DNA from: Thinopyrum elongatum
Taxonomy: Eukaryota > Streptophyta > Magnoliopsida > Poales > Poaceae
Assembly: GCA_011799875.1 (NCBI GenBank)
Contig: CM022303.1
Coordinates: 295,256,362 to 295,320,361, forward strand
Direction of reading: 5' to 3'
DNA: 64,000 nucleotides
Position 1 is the first letter of the stretch. Every line of letters starts with the position of its first letter. The notes under the pieces are model-generated. The model saw nothing but the letters and a program-made list of their open reading frames with translations, had not been told where the DNA came from and made no database searches. The translations under genes were made by a program, and so were the position numbers. Positions 58,137 to 64,000 of the stretch are shown in pieces.

Positions 58137-58312
58137 ATAGTGGGCGCGAGCGATTTCGGGCGAGGAGGGCGTGTTTTGAAATAGTGGGTGCGAGCGATTT
58201 CGGGCGAGGAGGGCGTGTTTTGAAATAGTCGGCGCGAGCGATTTCGGGCGAGGAGGGCGTGTTTTGAAATAGTCGGCGCAAGCGATTTCGGGCGAGGAGA
58301 GGGTGTTTTGCC
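58137..58312. repeat. Four tandem 44 bp units
   Basis: Units start at 58,137, 58,181, 58,225 and 58,269. Each reads ATAGT(G/C)GG(C/T)GC(G/A)AGCG, then ATTTCGGGCGAGGAG and GGCGTGTTTTGAA, with few differences. Confidence 0.85.
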
Positions 58313-58320
58313 GCCCATGG

Positions 58321-59199
58321 TTTATGAATTATTCGGCACCTGTCATTTCGGCCGAGGAGAAGGCGCGCTTGGAAGAAGTTACGAACCTACCCTCGATGTA
58401 CAATGGGCCAATTGATGCGTGTCCCACATACACTGGTAATTTCGCGTCTCCCATTTATTTGCTCGGGCGAATTCCACCGAGCAGAGGGTGTTTAGCGGTT
58501 CGTTCAAATTTTGGGAGAACGAGCATCCACGTCTACCTTACCAAGTCGATTCGAATCAAATTTTGAAATATTAGCTTGCCACTTCTTTTTTAGATGGTGA
58601 GATGATGCTTGGTACTAATGTGTTTTTACATGCTCGTTTCTAACGATTTACTATATGACAAATAGTTGACCCACTCAAAAACGGGAATCAAACCCAAAAT
58701 GAAATATCTCGATTCAATGAAATAGCTCGTTCACCAGGTCAAAATAGTGAACTAAATCCAAAATTGAACACCTCAATTGAGTAGCATGTTGTACTGTGTG
58801 ATAGTACTCCATGAACATGTTGAAAGTCAAATTAATGAACTTGTTTGATACGCATATCTCCGTTCATGTGTGGATTACAGACAACATGTTCTCCAATTCA
58901 AATATTTGAATGTAATATTATATCGAAACATTGTTTATATTAGTCTTTGATGTATAAACGCGACCTCCCCCTCTCCCGGACTCCTGTTCTCTCTCTCGCC
59001 GACAATCTTCAATTCTATCGCATGCATCCAAACACAAACCTTGTCGGTCCCTCTCCCTCTCTCTCTCTCTATCTCTCTCTCTGTGTGGGGGGGGGGGAGG
59101 GGATCTTTCTAGTTCGCATGCACACTCCATGTATAGGTCTCTTTGGCACACTATGTATGATTCTCTAGTCCAAGCTAAATATCTTGGGTGCACTCATCG
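58321..59199. other. Gene-free stretch
   Basis: AT-rich DNA without a recognisable gene. A (CT)n microsatellite and a run of nine or more G sit at about 59,050-59,098. Confidence 0.5.
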
Positions 59200-59960
59200 T
59201 ACGCACACAAATTCCCTAGCTCGTTGCCCGTAACTCTCTCATGCACCACTCTGCCATCTCGGAGCTCTTCCCTCTCTCTCTCTCAAACTCTCCATCTCCC
59301 TGGGTCACACATATACATGCATATCTCACTCGCACACTATGGACCCATCTAAAACTCTCTCTCTCTCCCTCGTTCTCTCTCCATCTCACACGCACACACA
59401 CACAATCTCACGCCTAGCTAAGTATGATTGTCTCTCACTCAATTGTAGGCACACGCAGTCCCCCTATGTATATGACTAATACTTAGTCTCCATCACAAAC
59501 ATGTGCATTGTCTCTTTCCCTCACTTGGTCTATCTCGATTTCTCTCGCGGCATCTTTCTATCGCAAACACACCTCGTCACTCGATCTCCCACCCATATAG
59601 TCCCCTCACGATCTCGAGGGGATCTCTTTATCACAAACACACCCTCTCTCCCTCCCCATGCGTCCATCTTCTCCATGCGTCCCTCTCGACCTTTGTCCCT
59701 TGTTGGCCAGACCTCTATTGGACATGTGCTATAGGGGTGTCTCTCTCTGTGGCAAACAATCACGCACTAGCTATCTTCGTGTATCTCCTCACCTCGCTTT
59801 TCTATCTTGGAGATGCATGTGCGATTTGTTTGCATAAGAAACGAACACACACTCTCTCTCTATTTTATCGTTTGTTGTCCCTCTCTCTTTCACACACACA
59901 CTCTTTTTGCACACTCACTCATTCTCCTTCACACGCACTTGATCTCTCTCGACTTAGGCA

Positions 59961-60208
59961 CTGTCTTCGGTCCATAGCATATAGATTTATTGAAAAATCA
60001 AACATCACAAAGTTTGACCATGTACGTGGAGAAAAACATTTACATCTAGAACGGCAAACATATATCATTAGATTCATCATGAGATGTAGTTTCGTATGAT
60101 GTATCTTTGGTATTGTAGATATAAATAATATTTGCGTAAACCTGGTCAAAGTTTCCAAAGTTTGACTTCTAAAAAATTTATATGCACTGCATTATCGAAC
60201 GGATGGAG
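59961..60208 (+). mobile_element. Stowaway MITE, copy in unit A
   Basis: A decayed 5' end (CTGTCTTCGGTCCATAG) and a clear 3' end (GAACGGATGGAG then TA). It is collinear with 60,902-61,146. Confidence 0.65.
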
Positions 60209-60901
60209 TATCTCTTTCCCCCTCTCAGCTATCTGACGCACCACTCAGCCGTATCGGGGCTCCTCTATCTATCTCAAACTTTATATCTCCCTGGTTCACA
60301 CATACACATATCTCGCTCGCGCTACATAGACCCATCTAACACTCTCTGCCCTTGTTCTCTCTCTATGTGACACGCACCCCCCTAAGTACCATAATCCCTC
60401 ACTCCATCATAGGCACACGCACTCCCCCCCCCTAAGTATGACTATCTCTCACTAGCCATCAGGAACACACGTATTGTCTCCTTCCATCCATACGTCTATC
60501 TTGATATCTCTCGGGGTATCTTCTATCGCGCACACACCTTGTCACTCGATCTCCCACCCATGTAGTCCCATCACGATCTCCAGGGGATCTCTCTGTCACA
60601 AACATACACTCTCTCCTCTCCATGTCTGCATTTTCTCCATACGTCTCTCTCGACCTCTCTCCCTTGTTTGTCAGACCTCTCTTGGCCATGTGCTAGGGGT
60701 CTTTCTCTCTCGGTTTCAAACAACCACACACTATCTCCTCACCTCGCTTCCGCTGTCAAAGATGCATGTGTGATATGTTTGCATAAGACACACACATTTT
60801 CTCTCTACTTTATCGTGTGTTGTCCATGTCTCTTTCACACACGCACACACATTTTTTTCACCCACTCTTTCTATTTCACACACTCTCTCTCTAGTTAGGT
60901 A

Positions 60902-61146
60902 CTCTCTCACGTCCATAAACATATGGATGTTTGGAAAAGTCAAACCTCAGAAAAGTGTGACCAGGTATATGTGGAGAAAAACATTTACATCTGGAATGAT
61001 CATTAGATTCAGCACAACATGTACTTACTTCATACTATCATTTATCTTTGGTATTGTAGATATAAGTAATTTCTTTATAAACTTGGTCAAAGTTTCAAAA
61101 GTTTGACTTTAAAAAATATAGGCACTACATTATTGAACGGAGGGAG
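60902..61146 (+). mobile_element. Stowaway MITE, copy in unit B
   Basis: TA, then CTCTCTCACGTCCATAAAC .. TTGAACGGAGGGAG, then TA (61,147-61,148). The interior GTCAAA..TTTGAC pairs. Confidence 0.75.
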
Positions 61147-62951
61147 TAACACTTTCTCTCTCTCTACTATCTCTCACGGGCCTCCCCTCTCACTCGATCT
61201 CTCTATACCGAGGGATTATACGGTCACTGTGTCAGCGTATAGCTTCGTATATTGTTTAGTTGACCGGTCAACCAGTGCATATACTGCCTTGTTTTTTTAG
61301 GGGTACATGCTGCCTTATCAGCTCGTGTTCTCTATCTTCGTGTGCTGGCCCATGTGGCAGTGGGTGAAAATAAGTAAACTAGAGGCCCATCTGACACGCG
61401 ATGAAGTAAACAAAGTTGAAACCACTCGCGGTAGCACCCCGCACGCTAGTAAATTGAGGGCACACTTCTTCCGCATGAAGGACGCACTCACGCACACTTC
61501 ACCACTGTGCGGCGGCATGCACACAAGGACGCACTCGCGCACACCCTGCACACAATACACACCAAGCACACGTGTACACCGGCATCGCCGCCGGGTGAGA
61601 TGGACAGCGAGGCAGCCAACAAGCGGAGGCGGCTCGAGCCAAAACCGCATCCGGCGAGCCTGGACATCATCAGTAGCCTCCCCGACGACATGCTGCTCGT
61701 CATCATCGGCCGCCTCCCCACCAAATCTGCCGTGCGGACCACCCTGCTTTCCCGATGGTGGCGCCCCCTCTGGCGCTGCGTCCCCCTCAACCTCACCGTC
61801 GACAGCTGCCTCTACGACGGGGATTGCAAACGCATGGCCGCAGTCTCCAAGATCATTTCATCGCACCCTGGGCCAGCCAGACGCCTTGACACCCGCATGT
61901 TCAGTACCAACTGCAAGGTCCAAGCCAAGTTCGATGAGTGGTTCTTATCCCCCGCCCTAGATCAGCTCGAGGAGCTCAGGTTTGAAGTTGGATGATGTCG
62001 CTCTCTGCCGCCGTCCGTGCTCCGCCTCATGCCAACGCTATGCCACGCAAGCTTCAGCTCCTGCTATTTTCCCCAGATTAATGCCGCGCCCGCCCTTCTT
62101 CTCCCTCAACTCAAGCAGCTCGACCTCTTCGACGTTGGCATCTCGAAGAAGGCTATGGAGCACCTGCTCCGCAGCTGTACTGTGCTCGAGTACCTTCATC
62201 TTCGGCAGATCCACAGGTTCATTAGCCTCCACATCGCCTCGACGAATCTCTGATGGATTTATGTGTCTTGCTGTCCCCGCAACAGGACATCAATTGGGAA
62301 GAGATCACTCTAGCTGTTCCACGTTATGGTCATTGAGAATGCGCCTTTCCTTGAGAGATTGCTTGTATTTGATCTAGAAGGTCCAACAAAAATCAGGGTC
62401 ATTGACGCACCGAAATTAACAGCGTTTGTGTACTCGTCTGCCAAATTCTCCAAACTCTTTATTGGATCCGTAATCATTCAGGTACAACACTCATCTTCTT
62501 CTTCGTCTTCTTGAAATTCACATTTTTAAATTTCTTCTTGATGTATTTACAACTGTCATCCAGAAAATGATTCCCACAAGCTTGACCCAGTCGGTGCGCA
62601 TAGTGAAGATCTTGGCAATAAAATCTATCGGCCCCAATCTGGATCAAGTTGTTGGATTCCTTACATGCTTTCCGTGCATGGAGAAGCTACTCATCGAGGT
62701 GAAACTTCTTTCCTATTAGTAAACTGTAATCACAAAGTAGCTCAATTCTTTCGTAATTTTCCCAAATTACAATGACAAGTGTAGTGTTCAAAACTGCATC
62801 TACGCACTGCACCGAAAGAAATGTTTTTAGTATTTTTTTCTCATGTGATCACCTGCATCATTTTTTTGTTGTACTACTAGTAGCCTAGGCTAGTCATAGT
62901 GGCAAGTAACTTAGACTAGTAACTCTATGGTTAGCCTAAGAGCAAGTACTA

Positions 62952-63154
62952 CCTCCGTCCTGGTTTACTCTTTGTATTTTGTAGTATCAAAATTTGACCA
63001 TAGATTTAACTGACAAAATGTTAATGCATGTCACTAAAAATTATATCGTTGGATTCGTATTTGAACATAATTTCAAATGGTATAATTTTTGGTGACATGC
63101 ATTGGCATTTTCTTAGGTAAATCTATGGTCAAAATTTTACACTAAATACGAGGT
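62952..63154 (+). mobile_element. Stowaway MITE in the F-box intron
   Basis: TA, then CCTCCGTCCTGGTTTACTC .. CACTAAATACGAGG, then TA (63,155-63,156). It forms a long hairpin (ATGCATGTCACTAAAAATTATA against TATAATTTTTGGTGACATGC, 20-22 bp arms). Confidence 0.8.
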
Positions 63155-63156
63155 AG

Positions 63157-63745
63157 TACAAAAGTGGGCTATAACGACCCTCCACTATGTAGGCCAAAAC
63201 ACGTGCCAAATTCACTTCTGATGCATTTGGCATCAATGCCCCTCCATTGCTCACCTGGTGCCCCAATCTGGATCACCTACTTTGCTCCGGTGCCAAATTA
63301 ACTCACGCAATGAAAAAACACTTGCATGGGAGAGGGAGAGGACCGAGTCAATAAAAACACACTTGTTTAGGAGAGGGAGAGGATGGTGTAGTTGGTTTGA
63401 TTGATTTGTTTATACATGTGGGTCTGTGTGCACAACGGTGCCAACTCTCTCACATCGCTAGAGCGGTGCCAAAATCTTTTGATTTGACATCGATGCGTAT
63501 TATGTGGCATACTTTTGAGAAATATGGCATCGGCCACATAGTGGAAGGCAACAAATGCCCAAGCTCTTCACGTGCTCCTAGGTAAATGAGAGGAAAGAGA
63601 AAGAGAGAGAGAGAGTGAAAAAATATCACTAGCCTTTGAGCCAACCCTATAGCCAACCATATCGTATGAGCGAATGATATTGGTACCTCTTGATGACACG
63701 GCAATCTTATACAACCAGCTGCTCTAATATGTTCTCTTCTTTTGC
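63157..63745. other. Remainder of the large F-box intron
   Basis: Intronic DNA with a GA-repeat microsatellite (63,598-63,616). The sequence around 62,880-62,945 (CTAGTCATAGTGGCAAGTAA) resembles another common Triticeae MITE, without clear ends. Confidence 0.5.
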
Positions 63746-64000
63746 AAATAAAAAAGACCCAAAAGTGAAAAATGTGCTGCACTATAACAATCTCATCGAA
63801 TGCCTTGATCTCCATCTTATAGAAATTGATTTGATCAACTACCGAGGCAGCACATCTGGGATTAAATTGGCCAGGTTCTTTGTTCTGGAGGCAAGTGTGC
63901 TCAAGGTAATGAGGTTTGGCGTTCTCTGGCGCAACAATGAATGGCATGCTGATCACCGCAAGCGTCTAAGCCTAAATCACAAAGTCTCCGCAGAAGCTGA

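Larger units (their letters stand above)
52693..58320 (-). mobile_element. CACTA transposon (Jorge-like), one end missing
   Basis: The left terminus CACTACAAAAAAAACCACTT (52,693) interrupts the Copia pol fragment. The following sequence (GTTTGTCACAGTAGGTCACG, TCATGCATGTACATCCATGA) matches the common wheat Jorge-type CACTA start as I remember it. Next come a subterminal GGCCCA-rich array, a decayed intron-containing gene on the minus strand (54,299-58,010) and a 44 bp tandem array (58,137-58,312). I found no opposing TIR (..GTAGTG) up to 58.9 kb, so the right limit is arbitrary and the end may be deleted. Confidence 0.7.
59200..61148 (+). repeat. ~0.95 kb tandem segmental duplication, TC-rich, with a MITE in each copy
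   Basis: Unit A (about 59,200-60,210) and unit B (60,211-61,148) align over their length: CACTCGATCTCCCACCCAT, TCACGATCTC(G/C)AGGGGATC, GTTTGCATAAGA and others. The offset is 940-965 bp. Both end in a Stowaway copy. The start of a third unit may follow at 61,149-61,210. Divergence is high (roughly 15-20% by eye), so the duplication is old. Confidence 0.8.
61600..64000 (+). pseudogene. F-box/FBD-domain protein (broken, runs off the window)
   Basis: The ATG at 61,600 starts MDSEAANKRRRLEPKPH. An F-box follows at residues ~22-65 (ISSLPDDMLLVIIGRLPTKS, then VRTTLLSRWWRPLWRCVPL). LRR-type blocks follow (LLPQLKQLDLFDVGISKKAM, then IENAPFLERLLVFDLEG). Exon 1 is 61,600-62,481. Exon 2, 62,564-62,698, reads TSLTQSVRIVKILAIKSIGP. 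A third exon from about 63,750 carries the FBD domain (NLIECLDLHLIEIDLINYRG, then LKVMRFGV) and is cut by the window end. F-box proteins recruit targets to SCF ubiquitin ligases. In one unbroken frame exon 1 has TGA 61,993, TGA 62,251 and TAG 62,311. The expected acceptor of exon 3 reads TTTGCAAA, lacking AG. This looks like a recent pseudogene of a large grass family. Confidence 0.85.

Noticed and set aside
57434..58318. 294-codon minus-strand frame
   Set aside because: It runs through the 44 bp tandem array, whose repeats give the RNRSRRLFQNTPSSPE-like pattern. Only a different frame near 58,010 looks like the CACTA gene start.

Overview
This is nuclear DNA from a grass of the wheat/barley tribe (Triticeae). 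No prokaryotic signals are present. The pointers are a solo LTR that reads like the wheat/barley Angela/BARE Copia family, a CACTA start like the abundant wheat Jorge type, Stowaway MITEs with TA target duplications, a Sirevirus-type Copia element, a Tat-lineage Gypsy element, and GT-AG introns in host genes. Family names come from memory of motifs, and boundaries were placed by eye.

Layout. (1) 1-3.5 kb: a broken three-exon gene for a GRF zinc-finger protein with a C-terminal membrane segment (1330-3525). Its second intron holds a ~1.4 kb dispersed repeat. (2) 4.0-8.5 kb: a decayed CACTA transposase (TNP2 type, minus strand) and its leader. (3) 8.5-11.8 kb: intergenic DNA with a UDP-glycosyltransferase pseudogene fragment and a Stowaway fragment. 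(4) 11,859-47,907: one Copia/Sirevirus insertion (minus strand) with two later insertions inside it. A 9.4 kb Tat-lineage Gypsy (19,062-28,471, duplication ATAAG) splits its integrase. A 14.6 kb Gypsy derivative (32,091-46,673, duplication TCGGA) splits its 5' LTR. The right LTR of that derivative was then hit by a 170 bp hAT-type MITE (duplication ACCATACA) and a 2.0 kb poly(A)-tailed retroposon. (5) 48-49.4 kb: an unrecognised gene with three 31-residue repeats and four in-frame stops, all TAG. (6) 49.9-58.3 kb: a solo Copia LTR with perfect AAAAC duplications, a Copia pol fragment, and a CACTA element whose 5' end lies at 52,693. (7) 59.2-61.15 kb: a ~0.95 kb tandem duplication that includes a Stowaway MITE. 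(8) 61.6 kb to the window end: an F-box/FBD pseudogene that runs off the edge.

How it fits together. Almost everything is transposon-derived, and I see no intact host gene. The Tat element carries an antisense five-exon gene (20,089-23,270, plus strand, own TATA box) facing its gag-protease. The Sirevirus carries an env-like reading frame after pol and several polypurine tracts. Across unrelated genes the premature stops are mostly TAG and TGA at places where Gln, Arg or Trp would fit. That is what decay of methylated CAG and CGA sites would leave.
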